Assembly: GCF_900205925.1 (NCBI RefSeq) | Contig: NZ_OAOD01000011.1 | Coordinates: 1-64,000, forward strand | DNA length: 64,000 nucleotides | Source of the DNA: Clostridium peptidivorans | GTDB taxonomy: Bacteria > Bacillota > Clostridia > Clostridiales > Clostridiaceae | Direction: 5' to 3' | Shown: positions 37,935-48,050 of the stretch, in pieces | How the letters are laid out: each line of letters opens with the position of its first letter | How positions within the stretch are numbered: the stretch's first letter is position 1 | The notes under the pieces: generated by a model | The model's database searches: none | Told to the model about the DNA's origin: nothing | Seen by the model: the letters and a program-made list of their open reading frames with translations, nothing else | Translations under genes and position numbers: made by a program

Positions 37935-39320
37935 TTGAAAATACAATTTTATGGAGCTGCAGGATGTGTTACAGGCTCCTCACATATATTAAATATTAAA
38001 GATAAAAAAATATTACTAGATTGCGGTATGTTTCAAGGGAGGGATGGAAAAGAAAGAAGTAACGATACATTTAATTTCAATCCCCAGGATATTGACTTTG
38101 TAATACTAAGCCATGCTCATATAGATCACAGCGGCAGAATACCGCTGCTTTATAAAGAAGGCTTTAAAGGAGAAATTATATGCACCGAGGGAACAAAGGA
38201 TCTATGCAACATAATGCTGCAAGATAGCGGACATATTCAAGAAATGGAAACAGAATGGCTTAATAGAAAGCGTAAACGTAAAGCCCTTCCAGAAGTCACC
38301 CCCCTTTATACCTCCATTGATGCTAAAAAGTGTATGGAGATATTTAAAGGATATGGTTATGATGAATGGATTGAACTATTTGATGGGTTAAGAATTAAAT
38401 TTACCGATGCAGGTCATATTTTAGGCTCTGCCATAACAGAAATGCTTATAAATGAAAATGGCAACCAAGTTAAACTAGTTTACTCTGGAGACCTTGGAAA
38501 TGTAAATATGCCTATTTTAAAAGATCCTACATACATTGATAATGCAGATTACGTCATTATGGAAACTACCTATGGTGATAAGCTTCATGGAGATTTATCC
38601 TATGATTTAAAGGAATTAGTTAATATAATAAATAGCACTGTAAATCGAGGTGGAAATGTTATAATACCTTCCTTTGCCATAGGCAGAACTCAAGAAATAA
38701 TTTATGCATTAAATAAATATATAGAATCTGGCACATTAAAAGGAATAAAGGTATATGTGGATAGTCCTTTAGCCTCTGAATCCACAGAAGTATTTAAAAA
38801 GTATACAAAGTATTTTGATGCAGAAGCCCTAAATTTAGTTAAGTCAGGAGATAATCCATTAGAATTTACTGGTCTTACATTCACTAAATCTCCTCAGGAA
38901 TCCATGAATATAAATAATATTCAAAGTGGTGCTGTAATTATTTCCTCCAGTGGTATGTGCGATGCGGGAAGAATAAAGCATCATCTTAAACACAATTTAT
39001 GGCGTGAAGAATGTTCAGTGGTATTTGCGGGCTACCAAGCAGAAGGAACCTTAGGTAAACGTATATTAAATGGAGATGAATTAGTAAAAATACTTGGAGA
39101 TGAAATTGCAGTAAAAGCACATATATATAATCTGCAAGGGCTTTCAGGCCACGCAGATAAAAATGGACTTTTAACCTGGGTAAGAGCATTTAAAAACAAA
39201 CCTAAAAATATATTCTTAGTTCATGGAGATGAAGATGCACAAAAAAGCTTCGATAAAGTACTTAAAGAGGAAGGATTTAATTCTCATATAGCTAAATCAG
39301 GAGAAGATTTATATGTATAA
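37935..39320 (+). CDS. MBL-fold beta-CASP RNA-processing hydrolase
   Basis: The 461-residue protein has the metallo-beta-lactamase motifs: LSHAHIDHSGRIPLL (HxHxDH), DAGHILGSA, YSGDLG, then the beta-CASP region with PSFAIGRTQEIIYAL and SSSGMCDAGRIKHHL, and the final GHADKNGL and LVHGD motifs. It resembles the CPSF73/YSH1 group of endoribonucleases. No KH domain is present at the N-terminus. A TTG start follows GGAGG at a spacing of 9 bases. It is monocistronic. Confidence 0.9.
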   Translation: MKIQFYGAAGCVTGSSHILNIKDKKILLDCGMFQGRDGKERSNDTFNFNPQDIDFVILSHAHIDHSGRIPLLYKEGFKGEIICTEGTKDLCNIMLQDSGHIQEMETEWLNRKRKRKALPEVTPLYTSIDAKKCMEIFKGYGYDEWIELFDGLRIKFTDAGHILGSAITEMLINENGNQVKLVYSGDLGNVNMPILKDPTYIDNADYVIMETTYGDKLHGDLSYDLKELVNIINSTVNRGGNVIIPSFAIGRTQEIIYALNKYIESGTLKGIKVYVDSPLASESTEVFKKYTKYFDAEALNLVKSGDNPLEFTGLTFTKSPQESMNINNIQSGAVIISSSGMCDAGRIKHHLKHNLWREECSVVFAGYQAEGTLGKRILNGDELVKILGDEIAVKAHIYNLQGLSGHADKNGLLTWVRAFKNKPKNIFLVHGDEDAQKSFDKVLKEEGFNSHIAKSGEDLYV

Positions 39321-39416
39321 ACTCTCCACATTTTGCCAATAATATTACCACTAAAGTAACTTAATTCTTTATATTTACTTTAATAGTACTTATTAAGGTA
39401 TTATTATTTCATTAAC

Positions 39417-39445
39417 TTGACAGGGAAATCATAGTATTATATGAT
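39417..39445 (+). promoter_or_regulatory. Sigma-A promoter of gltX
   Basis: TTGACA and TATGAT are separated by exactly 17 bp, an almost perfect housekeeping promoter. It lies about 125 bp before the gltX start, so the transcript has a leader of about 115 bases. Confidence 0.8.
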
Positions 39446-39467
39446 AGAATTGACTTAAAATATGTCT

Positions 39468-39503
39468 CCTTTCGTCCTTACTCTAGATGGATGAAAGGTT
39501 TTT
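39468..39503 (+). terminator. Hairpin with T-run in the gltX leader
   Basis: The arms CCTTTCGTCC and GGATGAAAGG are followed by TTTTTG, about 20 bases after the predicted transcription start. GACTTAA just before it can pair with TTAAGTC after it. It may act as an attenuator. The mate of a T-box is absent. Confidence 0.6.
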
Positions 39504-39568
39504 GTTTTACTGAATTCTTAAGTCCTTTTTAGGATTAAAATATTTACACAATAGGGAGTTGAAAAACT

Positions 39569-41029
39569 ATGGATGAAAAAAAAGTAAGAACCAGATTTGC
39601 TCCAAGTCCAACTGGATACATGCATGTCGGTAATCTTAGAACAGCACTTTATGCTTATCTAATTGCTAAGCATGATGGAGGAAATTTTTTATTAAGAGTT
39701 GAGGATACTGATCAAGAAAGACAAGTAGAGGGTGCTTTAGAAGTAATTTATAACACTTTAAACGTAACAGGTCTTCATCATGATGAGGGTCCAGATGTAG
39801 GCGGTCCTGTAGGTCCTTACATTCAAAGTGAAAGAAAGCCTATTTATATGGAATATACAAAAAAGCTTATAGATAAGGGTGAAGCTTACTATTGTTTCTG
39901 CGATAAAGAAAGAATTGATATGCTTAGAAAAAATGCAGAAGCTTTAAATAGACCTTTTAAATATGACAAACATTGTCTTCATTTATCAAAAGAAGAAATA
40001 GAAGAAAAACTAAACTCTGGAGTTCCATTTGTTATAAGACAAAATAATCCTTCAACTGGAACTACTACTTTTGAAGATGAGCTTTACGGAAAGATTACTG
40101 TAGAAAATAACGAACTTGATGATATGATACTTATAAAATCTGATGGTTTTCCAACTTATAACTTAGCTAACGTAGTAGATGATCATCTTATGAATATTAC
40201 TCACGTAGTTAGAGGAACAGAATATCTATCTTCTTCACCAAAATATAATCGTTTATATGATGCTTTTGGATGGGATGTTCCAAAATATATTCACTGCCCT
40301 CCAATAATGAGAGATGCTCAGAATAAGTTAAGTAAAAGAAAAGGTGATGCTTCCTTTGAAGATTTACTTGCACTAGGATATTTAAAGGATGCTATATTAA
40401 ACTATATAGCTCTACTTGGATGGAATCCAGGAACTACTCAGGAAATATTTAATTTAGAAGAACTCATAGAAAAGTTTGACTACACTCATATAAACAAGGC
40501 ACCTGCTATATTTGACATTGTGAAACTTAGATGGATGAATTCAGAATATATAAAAATGCTTCCTGTAGAAGAATTCCACAAGATGGCTCTTCCATATTAC
40601 AATCAGGTTATTAAAAAAGACTTAGACTTAATGAAGCTCAGCGAACTTTTACACACTAGAACAGAGGTATTAAGCGAAATACCTGATCAAATTGACTTCT
40701 TTGAGGAAATGCCAGATTATTCTCCAGAGCTATATATTCATAAAAAAATGAAAACTAGTTATGAAAATTCCTTAGTAAGCCTTGAAAAAGCTCTTCCTAT
40801 ATTAGAAGGCTTAGAAAACTGGGATTTAACTTCTATTCATGATTCTATGATGGATTTAGTTAAAGAACTAGAAGTTAAAAATGGCGTAGTTCTTTGGCCA
40901 ATTAGAACTGCAGTTTCAGGAAAACAATTTACTCCTGGTGGAGCTTTCGAAATAGCTGAAATACTTGGCAAAGAAGAATCCTTAAGAAGAATTAGAATAG
41001 GTATTGAAAAGTTAAAACAAATGCAATAA
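39569..41029 (+). CDS. gltX: Glutamyl-tRNA synthetase
   Basis: The 486-residue class I synthetase charges tRNA-Glu and, in many clostridia, tRNA-Gln before amidation. It has the HIGH-region [20 protein letters not shown] near residue 11 and the KMSKS-type KLSKRKGD near residue 252. The C-terminal anticodon-binding helical domain follows. Length is standard. It has its own promoter, a leader with a hairpin, and a terminator shared with the convergent gene downstream. Confidence 0.96.
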   Translation: MDEKKVRTRFAPSPTGYMHVGNLRTALYAYLIAKHDGGNFLLRVEDTDQERQVEGALEVIYNTLNVTGLHHDEGPDVGGPVGPYIQSERKPIYMEYTKKLIDKGEAYYCFCDKERIDMLRKNAEALNRPFKYDKHCLHLSKEEIEEKLNSGVPFVIRQNNPSTGTTTFEDELYGKITVENNELDDMILIKSDGFPTYNLANVVDDHLMNITHVVRGTEYLSSSPKYNRLYDAFGWDVPKYIHCPPIMRDAQNKLSKRKGDASFEDLLALGYLKDAILNYIALLGWNPGTTQEIFNLEELIEKFDYTHINKAPAIFDIVKLRWMNSEYIKMLPVEEFHKMALPYYNQVIKKDLDLMKLSELLHTRTEVLSEIPDQIDFFEEMPDYSPELYIHKKMKTSYENSLVSLEKALPILEGLENWDLTSIHDSMMDLVKELEVKNGVVLWPIRTAVSGKQFTPGGAFEIAEILGKEESLRRIRIGIEKLKQMQ

Positions 41030-41032
41030 CAT

Positions 41033-41065
41033 AAAAAGTCTCCTTAATTTTTAAGGAGACTTTTT
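41033..41065. terminator. Bidirectional terminator between gltX and the nuclease gene
   Basis: The perfect arms AAAAAGTCTCCTTAA and TTAAGGAGACTTTTT make a strong hairpin with T-runs on both strands. It overlaps the last codons of the convergent gene by 2 bases. Confidence 0.88.
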
Positions 41066-41738
41066 ACTCTTTAGGAGAAACTTCATTAGACACAACAACA
41101 TATTTCTCCCAAGTAATATACATATAAAATAAACTTACTACATCCTGTTCATTATAAAGAAGTATTTTTTCCTTTTTCTCAGTTGGCATTCTATTTATAT
41201 AATCTCTGTCCTTTATTACCTTTCCAAAGGTTTTAGCAAGATTTTGTCCGCTTATAAGTTCACTTTCTCTTTCTATATCAAATTCCTTTTCTAACGCCTT
41301 AAGCCCTATATTTACACCTTTGCACTTTTCATATTCCTTTTGCAGATCTATGTGGGTAAAATATTCTTCTAAATTGAAATTTAATTTATATTTATTCATA
41401 AGATAGTTTATCACAGTAAAATCATTATTTCCTGAAAAAGTAACAATATATCTTTTACCCTTATTTTGATATAAATTTATAAAATAATTCTTTGCCAATC
41501 TTAAAATTTCTAAGGCATCAGTTTTATTTTCTATCATATATTGAGTAGTCTTTAAAACCCTCTTTTCTTCATCATAATAGCTGCATCCAAATACTCCAAT
41601 ACATATAGGTTTTTTGTATACGTAATGCTCTAAATCAAAAAATACTGCTTTTTTAAATACTGATTCTTTTGTATTTATTTTTAAAGCTATATCTTCATTT
41701 ATTTCTTCAACTTTTTGCGTATTTTCTCTTACAATCAT
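41064..41738 (-). CDS. RNase H-fold (YprB-like) exonuclease domain protein
   Basis: The protein of about 224 residues has the DEDD-type pattern: AVFFDLEHYV with the first acidic pair, TFSGNNDFTVINYLM in the middle, and LLYNEQDVVSLFYMY at the end, in the order of ribonuclease H-like exonucleases. The second gene of this type lies at 44.9 kb. I chose MIVRENTQ as start, because GTGGAG precedes it; a longer start would overlap the HAD gene. The substrate is not known. Confidence 0.75.
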   Translation of the reverse strand: MIVRENTQKVEEINEDIALKINTKESVFKKAVFFDLEHYVYKKPICIGVFGCSYYDEEKRVLKTTQYMIENKTDALEILRLAKNYFINLYQNKGKRYIVTFSGNNDFTVINYLMNKYKLNFNLEEYFTHIDLQKEYEKCKGVNIGLKALEKEFDIERESELISGQNLAKTFGKVIKDRDYINRMPTEKKEKILLYNEQDVVSLFYMYITWEKYVVVSNEVSPKE

Positions 41739-41773
41739 AAACTCCACTCTTTCTAGATTACTTATCTTAACTT

Positions 41774-42508
41774 TTACATATTTAATATATCTAAACAATC
41801 AGTATTTATATTATAAACACTGTCTTTTCTTTCAACTATTATCTTTATTTTATTTTTTACTTCTTCATCATTCATAACCTTTTTTAGCAATTCCTTAGTT
41901 GGGTTTACACAAATAGGATATCTAATCATTTGAAACATAGAAAAGTCCCCTGCTGTATCTCCATAGGCATAGCTTTCATTTAAATCTATATCATAATGGT
42001 CTTTTAGCTCATTTATAGCTCTTTTCTTATTAACGCTATCCCACATAGGTATAACTTCTCCAGTATATATTCCTTCTTCATTTAGTTTATAAATTGTACC
42101 TCTATAATCATCAAATCCATGCCTAACACTCATTTCCTTAACAAGTTCAATTGGACTTCCTGAAACCGTTATAACCACATGTCCTTGACTTTTGTGCCAT
42201 TTTATTCTATCACGAGTAAAGGTATATACTCTATGTCCTTTTTGTTCTATTACATTTCTAGCTATATATTCTACTTGGTATTTAGGAAGACCCTTTACTG
42301 CTTCTATATAAATATCCGCCATTTTCAATAAATAATTATCATAGTTTCCTTCTCTTTTATCCCACCTTACGTATTCAGGCTTTACTTCCTTATACCATCT
42401 ATCTTGAGATATTATTTCATATTTTATTAACTTTTTAAATAGCTCTGTAATTAATCCTTCTCTATAAAGAGTGCCATCTATATCAAAAAATGCTGCTACC
42501 TTCTTCAT
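41774..42508 (-). CDS. HAD-superfamily IB phosphatase (SerB-like)
   Basis: The protein of about 244 residues has motif I FFDIDGTLYREG at its N-terminus, motif II VITVSGSP, and motifs III/IV in KSQ..and AYGDTAGDFSMF, the order of subfamily IB enzymes such as phosphoserine phosphatase. The nucleophile is the first Asp of DIDGT. I set the start at MKKVAAFF, 7 bases after GGGAGG; upstream ATG lies within 1 base of the site. It is co-directional with the nuclease gene 35 bp downstream. The substrate is unknown. Confidence 0.85.
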   Translation of the reverse strand: MKKVAAFFDIDGTLYREGLITELFKKLIKYEIISQDRWYKEVKPEYVRWDKREGNYDNYLLKMADIYIEAVKGLPKYQVEYIARNVIEQKGHRVYTFTRDRIKWHKSQGHVVITVSGSPIELVKEMSVRHGFDDYRGTIYKLNEEGIYTGEVIPMWDSVNKKRAINELKDHYDIDLNESYAYGDTAGDFSMFQMIRYPICVNPTKELLKKVMNDEEVKNKIKIIVERKDSVYNINTDCLDILNM

Positions 42509-42690
42509 ATCCATACCTCCCTGCAATTAATATTTTAGTTATTATAGATAAGTTATTTTACAATAAAAAAGTATATATTTCCAATTTACTTTTTATTATA
42601 CTCTTTACTAAAGTATTTGTAAAATATATAACTTTTAATACTTGAATACATATTTTTTTATTAAATACTTCCCTTAGCCTAAAATTCCTA

Positions 42691-42744
42691 TTGACATTCA
42701 CTTCCTGTGGTGGTATATTAATATTGAGAATGATAATAGTTATC
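42691..42744 (+). promoter_or_regulatory. feoAB promoter with Fur box
   Basis: TTGACA and TATATT are 17 bp apart. Starting 6 bases after the -10, GAGAATGATAATAGTTATC matches the Fur consensus GATAATGATAATCATTATC at 16 of 19 positions and covers the transcription start. Iron repression of feoAB follows. Confidence 0.85.
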
Positions 42745-42761
42745 AACAAGGAGTGAAGATC

Positions 42762-43028
42762 ATGTGTATTATAGATTTAAAGCCTGGCGAAAAAGCTTAT
42801 ATAGAAAATGTTTGTGGAAATGAAAAATTGGCAAAACGTCTTTTATCATTAGGCTGTATTGAAGGAACAGAGGTTTGTTTGAAAAACAAGGCACCCTTTG
42901 GTGATCCTGTAATTATAAATTTAAGAGGTTTTGATTTAGCAATAAGAAAAAGCGATGCAAAAAATATACTTGTAAAAGGAATAGAATATAAGGAGGCAGC
43001 TTATGATAAATGCAGCATTGTTGGGTAA
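42762..43028 (+). CDS. feoA: Ferrous iron transport protein A
   Basis: The 88-residue SH3-like cytoplasmic protein aids FeoB. It shows LKPGEKAYIENVCGNEKLAKRLLSLGCIEGTEV and APFGDPVIINLRGFDLAIRKSDAKNI, typical of FeoA. The start is the ATG 8 bases after AAGGAG, rather than the GTG inside the site. It overlaps feoB by 26 bp, indicating coupled translation. A Fur box covers the promoter. Confidence 0.95.
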   Translation: MCIIDLKPGEKAYIENVCGNEKLAKRLLSLGCIEGTEVCLKNKAPFGDPVIINLRGFDLAIRKSDAKNILVKGIEYKEAAYDKCSIVG

Positions 43029-44766
43029 TCCTAACGTAGGTAAGACTTCCCTCTTTAATGCACTAACCGGTTCTAATCAGTATGTAGGAAATTGGCCTGG
43101 AGTAACGGTTGAGAAAAAAGAGGGTTATTTAGATTCTGAGGTTAAAATTGTAGATCTTCCTGGTATATATGCCATGGATACCTATTCTAATGAAGAAAAA
43201 GTATCAAAGGAATTTCTTTTAAATGATGATGTGGATGTAATATTAAATATTGTAGATGCTTCTAATTTGCAAAGAAACTTATATCTTACCCTTCAATTAA
43301 AAGAATTTAACAAACCTATTATATTAATATTAAATATGATAGATATAGTTAACGAAAGAGGAATAAAAATAGATTATGATGCTTTAGGTAAGGCATTAGG
43401 CGTACAAGTAGTTCCAATATCAGCGTCTAAAAATATGGGTATAGATGAGTTGAAATTGCTGCTAAAAAGCGGTACTTTTTTTAAAAACACCAACGATAAT
43501 GACTATCAGTTTCAGGATGAAACTCAAGCTTATACCTTCATTGAGCAAATACTAGATAAGGCAACAATTACTTCTAAAAATAATAAGAAAAATTTTGGAG
43601 AAACTATAGACAAAATAGTTTTAAATAAGTTCTTAGCCTATCCTGTTTTCTTAGGCCTATTATATTTAATATTTGAGTTTACATTTACTTGGGTAGGAAA
43701 TCCTCTAGCTGATGTGCTCGATGGTCTTTTAAACGATAGATTTGTACCATTTGTAGAACTGGCACTTTCCGGTACAAGCCCTTGGTTCCAATCATTAATA
43801 GTTGATGGAATAATTGGTGGCGTTGGTTCAGTAATAGTGTTTTTACCAGTTATATTAGCTCTTTTCTTAGGAATTTCTTTCTTAGAAGACAGCGGATATA
43901 TGGCTCGTGCAGCTTTTATAATGGACAAATTTATGAGAAAAATGGGACTTTCAGGAAAGGCATTTATTCCTCTTATAGTTGGATTTGGGTGTTCAGTTCC
44001 TGCAATAATGACAGCTAGAACTTTAGAAAGTGAAAAGGATAGAAAGGTTACAGCACTACTGGTTCCACTTATGTCCTGTAATGCAAGACTTCCTGTATAT
44101 GGTCTTTTTGCAGCTGCATTTTTCCCTGGTCATGAAAGTTTATTGGTATTTTCTTTATATCTTTTAGGTATATTCATAGCCTTTATTATAGGTATAATAT
44201 TTAAAAACACATTATTCAAAAAAGATGAAGAACCATTTATACTTGAATTACCTGAATATAAAATGCCTACACTTAAAAACTTACTTCTACACACTTGGGA
44301 TAAGGGAAAAGGATTTTTAAGAAAAGCTGGTACTATAATATTTTCAATATCAATTATAGTCTGGGTATTATCTAATTTTAACATGCACGGTATGACTGAT
44401 ATGAATAACAGTTTACTTGCTTCCATTGGTAGATTTTTAAGCCCTATTTTTAGTCCTCTAGGATTTGGCAACTGGGAAGCTTCTGTTTCACTTCTTACAG
44501 GTTTTATGGCTAAAGAGGTTATAATTGGTTCCATGGGAGTAATATACGGCGGAGACTTAATGAGCATACTTCCTCAGCACTTTAACTTTATAACTGCTTA
44601 CACATTTTTAGTATTTGTTCTTCTTTACACTCCATGTGTTTCAGTTATAGCTACAATGAAGAAAGAATACGGAAATAAAATGGCTATGTTCTCCATGGTA
44701 TATCAATTTGTTTTAGCTTGGGTTATATCTTTTATAACTTATATGATTCTTAACGCTATATTTTAG
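43003..44766 (+). CDS. feoB: Ferrous iron transport protein B
   Basis: The 587-residue iron(II) permease has an N-terminal G domain (GNPNVGKTSLFNALTG, DLPGIYAMD, NMID, SASKN), a short helical linker, and a membrane part with two gate motifs: GFGCSVPAIMTARTLES with MSCNARLPVYGLF, and LYTPCVSVIATMKKEYG. It is shorter than the 770-residue E. coli form but matches the compact clostridial type. Ribosome site AAGGAGGC lies inside feoA. Confidence 0.95.
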   Translation: MINAALLGNPNVGKTSLFNALTGSNQYVGNWPGVTVEKKEGYLDSEVKIVDLPGIYAMDTYSNEEKVSKEFLLNDDVDVILNIVDASNLQRNLYLTLQLKEFNKPIILILNMIDIVNERGIKIDYDALGKALGVQVVPISASKNMGIDELKLLLKSGTFFKNTNDNDYQFQDETQAYTFIEQILDKATITSKNNKKNFGETIDKIVLNKFLAYPVFLGLLYLIFEFTFTWVGNPLADVLDGLLNDRFVPFVELALSGTSPWFQSLIVDGIIGGVGSVIVFLPVILALFLGISFLEDSGYMARAAFIMDKFMRKMGLSGKAFIPLIVGFGCSVPAIMTARTLESEKDRKVTALLVPLMSCNARLPVYGLFAAAFFPGHESLLVFSLYLLGIFIAFIIGIIFKNTLFKKDEEPFILELPEYKMPTLKNLLLHTWDKGKGFLRKAGTIIFSISIIVWVLSNFNMHGMTDMNNSLLASIGRFLSPIFSPLGFGNWEASVSLLTGFMAKEVIIGSMGVIYGGDLMSILPQHFNFITAYTFLVFVLLYTPCVSVIATMKKEYGNKMAMFSMVYQFVLAWVISFITYMILNAIF

Positions 44767-44778
44767 GTGGTGAAAAAC

Positions 44779-44919
44779 ATGATTATTCAATATATAATTA
44801 CAGCAGCAATCGTCGGCTCTGCTGTGTATATACTTTATAAAAATATAAAAAATAAAGGTCAAGGAAAGTGCGACTGCGGTAGTTGCTCTTCCCACTGCCC
44901 TAGTTATAAAAAAAAGTAA
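44779..44919 (+). CDS. FeoB-associated Cys-rich membrane protein
   Basis: The 46-residue protein begins MIIQYIITAAIVGSAVYILY, one membrane helix, followed by a lysine-rich turn and the cysteine cluster CDCGSCSSHC, ending in SYKKK. This is the FeoB_associated family, found just after feoB in Firmicutes. It begins 12 bases after the feoB stop with the ribosome site AGGTGGTG. It probably contacts FeoB or binds iron at the membrane. A terminator follows. Confidence 0.88.
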   Translation: MIIQYIITAAIVGSAVYILYKNIKNKGQGKCDCGSCSSHCPSYKKK

Positions 44920-44946
44920 TAGTGATATTTCACTATTACTTTTTTT
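44915..44946 (+). terminator. Rho-independent terminator of the feo operon
   Basis: AGTAATAGTGA and TCACTATTACT form a perfect 11-bp stem with a 4-base loop, followed by six T. It lies against the end of the convergent nuclease gene. Confidence 0.88.
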
Positions 44947-45739
44947 AATAACTATTCTTTATTATTGCCATCAGTTCTTCTACATCTATATTTCCCCTTA
45001 ACAGACAATCAATAACCTTTCCTGCAGATTTTCTTGATATTTTTTCCACATTGCAAGGGATTTCAATATTATTCTTTTTAATCAAATACTGAAGATACTT
45101 GTACTGCTTTTCTGTTATAATGTCATCTCTTCTTAAATCACCTTCATCAATTTTAGATACAATTTCAAAGAGCTTGGGCAAATTTAGTACATCTTCAAAG
45201 TTATGAAGCATAATTGTTTCTTTTAATTCTTCTCCGGGTTCTTTTAAGTATTTATAATATAGCTCGATGCTTATTCCACCATCAATTAAATCTTCCCTTT
45301 GTATACCTATAAATTTTTCAACAGTTTTTAAATTACATCTCTCTATACCAAGCTTTTTATAGTAAGGTCTTATCATTCTATATAAATCCACATGATTATC
45401 AGGCATTGTACAATTTATATTATGCTTTGCAAGCTTTATCTTAATAAATGGCTCATCAAAGGCCTTTCCATTATAGGAGCACCATGTATTAAACCCTTCA
45501 ATGTCTTCCTTAAATTGGATTAGTATACTTTTTTCTTCTTCCAAGCTTTTTGCAAAATATTGCTTTACACAAAAGGTATTTTTTTTAGAAAACCATCCTA
45601 AAGAAATAAGCATAATGCAATCCTTTTCTTTGTCAAATCCTGTGGTTTCTATATCAAAGTAAGCCATATTCTCCATATTATATTTATCAAATATATCAGG
45701 TTTTAGATCAATTGTTTCTTCCCGAGTTCTTATATACAT
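44945..45739 (-). CDS. DEDD-type exonuclease, YprB-like
   Basis: The protein of about 264 residues has the DEDD signature of RNase H-like exonucleases: YFDIETTGFDKEKD near residue 27, CSYNGKAFDEPFIK, and MLHNFEDVLNLPKL, with the expected acidic residues. The C-terminal part is helical. The start MYIRTREE follows GGAGGAGAGTA; an earlier ATG, six codons upstream, has no spacing for that site. The likely role is DNA or RNA 3' trimming. It is preceded by argS on the same strand. Confidence 0.85.
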   Translation of the reverse strand: MYIRTREETIDLKPDIFDKYNMENMAYFDIETTGFDKEKDCIMLISLGWFSKKNTFCVKQYFAKSLEEEKSILIQFKEDIEGFNTWCSYNGKAFDEPFIKIKLAKHNINCTMPDNHVDLYRMIRPYYKKLGIERCNLKTVEKFIGIQREDLIDGGISIELYYKYLKEPGEELKETIMLHNFEDVLNLPKLFEIVSKIDEGDLRRDDIITEKQYKYLQYLIKKNNIEIPCNVEKISRKSAGKVIDCLLRGNIDVEELMAIIKNSY

Positions 45740-45834
45740 TACTCTCCTCCAAACCAAAGCAACCCTTACTTATATACAAATGCATGTAGTACCCTTTTTC
45801 ATAAGATCAAGTACTACATGCACAATATTTATAC

Positions 45835-47526
45835 CTACATTTCTTCTACTACATCTATTCCTAAAAGGTTTAATCCATTTTTTATAACTTGGCAAGTAGC
45901 TTCTACTAATTTAATTCTTGCAACTTTAGTTTCCTCATCTTCTGCATTAACAATACTATGTGCATTATAAAATTTATTAAATCCTTTAGCTACATCTATA
46001 ATATATCTTGTTAAGACAGATGGTTCTAATTTATCTATAGAGTAAAGTATTGCTTCATTAAAAGAAGATAATACTTTTGCAAGCTCAAATTCTTCTTTTG
46101 AAGACAATTTCTTATAATCTATATTTCCTTCTATATTTCCTGCTTTTCTTAGTATACTTTTTCCTCTTGCATAACTATATTGAACATATGGTCCTGTTTC
46201 TCCATCAAAGCTCAACATTTCTTCCCAGTTAAATACTATATCTCTTTCCCTATTGTTTTTAAGATATGTAAATATAACTGCTCCAATCCCTACCTTTTTA
46301 GCTACTTCTTCCTTATTTTCTAAATCAGGATTTTTTTCTTTTATCACTGCTGCTGTCTTTTCTATTGATTCATTTAAAAGCTCTTCAAGGAATATAACTT
46401 CTCCCTTTCTAGTTGAAAGCTTTCTATCTGCAAATCTTACCAGCCCAAAACCTACATGTTTGCAATAATCTGCCCATTCCTTACCCATAAGTTTTAAAGT
46501 AGTAAATACCTGCTTAAAGTGAAGGGATTGTTCCAATCCAACTACATATATACTCTTATCAAAATCATATGTATTTTTTCTATATACAGCTGCAGCAAGG
46601 TCACGAGTAGCATATATAGTTGCTCCATCTGATTTTTTTATTATACATGGAGGCATATTGTACTCTTCAAGCATTACTACCTTTGCTCCATTACTTTCTG
46701 TAAGTAGGCCTTTTTTATCGATTTCTTCTACTACAGAATCCATTTTATCTCCATAGAAGCTTTCTCCAGCATAGGAGTCAAATTCTACATTTAACATTTC
46801 ATATACTTTATTAAACTCTTTAAGACTTAAATCTCTAAATCTCTTCCAAAGTCTTACTTCTTCTTCTGAGCCATCTTCTAACTTTTTAAAGTGCATTCTT
46901 CCTTCTTCTCCTAAGGAAGGATCCTTTTCTGCTTCATCATGAAACTTTACATATATTCTAAGCAGCTCTTTAATAGGTTCTTTTTCTAATGCGTCTTCAT
47001 CTACCCATCTTTTATAAGCAGAAATAAGCTTTCCAAATTGAGTTCCCCAGTCACCTAAGTGATTAATTCTAGTACAATTATATCCTTCAAAGCTCAATAT
47101 TTTATAAAGTGCGTTTCCTATAGAAGTACTGAATAAATGTCCCACATGGAAAGGCTTTGCTATATTTGGAGATGAATATTCTACTACTACATTTTTACCT
47201 TCCCCTGAATTTGTTTGACCATAGTTTTCTTTTTCACTTAATATCTTTTCTAAAGTGTTTTGAGTAAATACTGATTTATCCACAAAGAAATTTAAATATG
47301 GTCCCATTGTTTCTATTTTTTCAAATCCTTCTTTGTTTATATTTGTTTTTAACTCTTCAGCTATTAAATTTGGAGCCTTTCTTAACACCTTTGAAAGCTG
47401 AAAGCATGGAAATGCATATTCACCCATTTCAGGTCTAGGTGGAATTTCTATTAAAGCTTCTATTTTTTCTTCTGGCATATCTACATGCTCTTTAATTCTT
47501 TTTACTAAAATATTTTTATAATCCAT
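45835..47526 (-). CDS. argS: Arginyl-tRNA synthetase
   Basis: The 563-residue class I synthetase charges tRNA-Arg. It shows the N-terminal additional domain, the HIGH-region [20 protein letters not shown] near residue 119, [26 protein letters not shown] (the KMSK-like region) and a C-terminal helical domain with [14 protein letters not shown] set the start at [11 protein letters not shown], since TGGAGGTAGTTTAT precedes it; the longer frame has no such site. A T-box leader controls it. Confidence 0.96.
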   Translation of the reverse strand: MDYKNILVKRIKEHVDMPEEKIEALIEIPPRPEMGEYAFPCFQLSKVLRKAPNLIAEELKTNINKEGFEKIETMGPYLNFFVDKSVFTQNTLEKILSEKENYGQTNSGEGKNVVVEYSSPNIAKPFHVGHLFSTSIGNALYKILSFEGYNCTRINHLGDWGTQFGKLISAYKRWVDEDALEKEPIKELLRIYVKFHDEAEKDPSLGEEGRMHFKKLEDGSEEEVRLWKRFRDLSLKEFNKVYEMLNVEFDSYAGESFYGDKMDSVVEEIDKKGLLTESNGAKVVMLEEYNMPPCIIKKSDGATIYATRDLAAAVYRKNTYDFDKSIYVVGLEQSLHFKQVFTTLKLMGKEWADYCKHVGFGLVRFADRKLSTRKGEVIFLEELLNESIEKTAAVIKEKNPDLENKEEVAKKVGIGAVIFTYLKNNRERDIVFNWEEMLSFDGETGPYVQYSYARGKSILRKAGNIEGNIDYKKLSSKEEFELAKVLSSFNEAILYSIDKLEPSVLTRYIIDVAKGFNKFYNAHSIVNAEDEETKVARIKLVEATCQVIKNGLNLLGIDVVEEM

Positions 47527-47591
47527 ATATAAACTACCTCCATTTATTATTATTTTTACCACATATATCATTTATTATAATGCTATATCAC

Positions 47592-47846
47592 AAAAACCCG
47601 TCCTGTAAAAAAACAGAGACGGGTAAATTCCGCGGTACCACTCTAATTGACTAATGTCCACTTGAAATTTTAACGCAAGGCTTGCGATTCATCTTACTTT
47701 CATAAATAATGATTTTAGATAAACTTCTCCAAGGCTCTCTTCCTTTTTATTTTCTTGTAGACTCTCACCATACTCTACTCGCTTTAAAGAACTTTATAAA
47801 AAGTACTTTCCTTTTCATAGAATTTATATTATTTCCTTTTAACTTA
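47592..47846 (-). ncRNA. T-box riboswitch leader of argS
   Basis: The minus-strand leader carries the canonical T-box AGAGTGGTACCGCGG, then the terminator CCCGTCTCTG with its partner CAGGACGGG and a run of T. Upstream is a long stem I region with GAGTAGAGTATGGTGAGAG-type purine-rich sequence. The bulge bases (TGGT) suit an uncharged tRNA with an A discriminator. An AGA in GGAGAAG is the likely arginine specifier, not proven. Charging of tRNA-Arg should turn argS off. Confidence 0.92.
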
Positions 47847-47852
47847 CATTTT

Positions 47853-47882
47853 ATTATATTATCATTTTTCTTATCTTGTCAA
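47853..47882 (-). promoter_or_regulatory. Promoter of the argS T-box leader
   Basis: TTGACA and TATAAT are separated by 18 bp on the minus strand. The -35 lies 8 bases after the oadG stop, so argS is transcribed separately from the citrate operon. Confidence 0.8.
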
Positions 47883-47889
47883 TATCATA

Positions 47890-48027
47890 TTAGCTTTTCT
47901 CTGGAAATACTTTTATTAGTAACTTTATTATAATAAATATTACTATTATTACTGTGAAAATTCCTATCATTCCATTTATTAAGACATTTAATGATTCCTT
48001 AAAATTAATTAATGCTGTATTATTCAT
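47890..48027 (-). CDS. oadG: Oxaloacetate decarboxylase gamma-type membrane subunit, very short
   Basis: The 45-residue protein begins MNNTALINFKESLNVLING, then one membrane helix (GIFTVIIVIFIIIKLLIKVF), then FPEKS. This is the membrane-anchor half of OadG/MmdD-type subunits, which hold the sodium pump together. The soluble tail of normal OadG is missing; a matching tail seems to be encoded separately upstream at 49.6 kb. It lies 24 bp after oadB with the site GAGGTGG, and closes the operon. Confidence 0.8.
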   Translation of the reverse strand: MNNTALINFKESLNVLINGMIGIFTVIIVIFIIIKLLIKVFPEKS

Positions 48028-48050
48028 GAATACCACCTCTCCTATTCTGC

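Noticed and set aside
39452..39568. T-box in front of gltX
   Set aside because: The leader is too short and lacks the GGTACCGCG motif found before argS.
43003..44766. Truncated FeoB
   Set aside because: G domain and both gate motifs are intact; compact FeoB proteins of about 590 residues are normal in clostridia.
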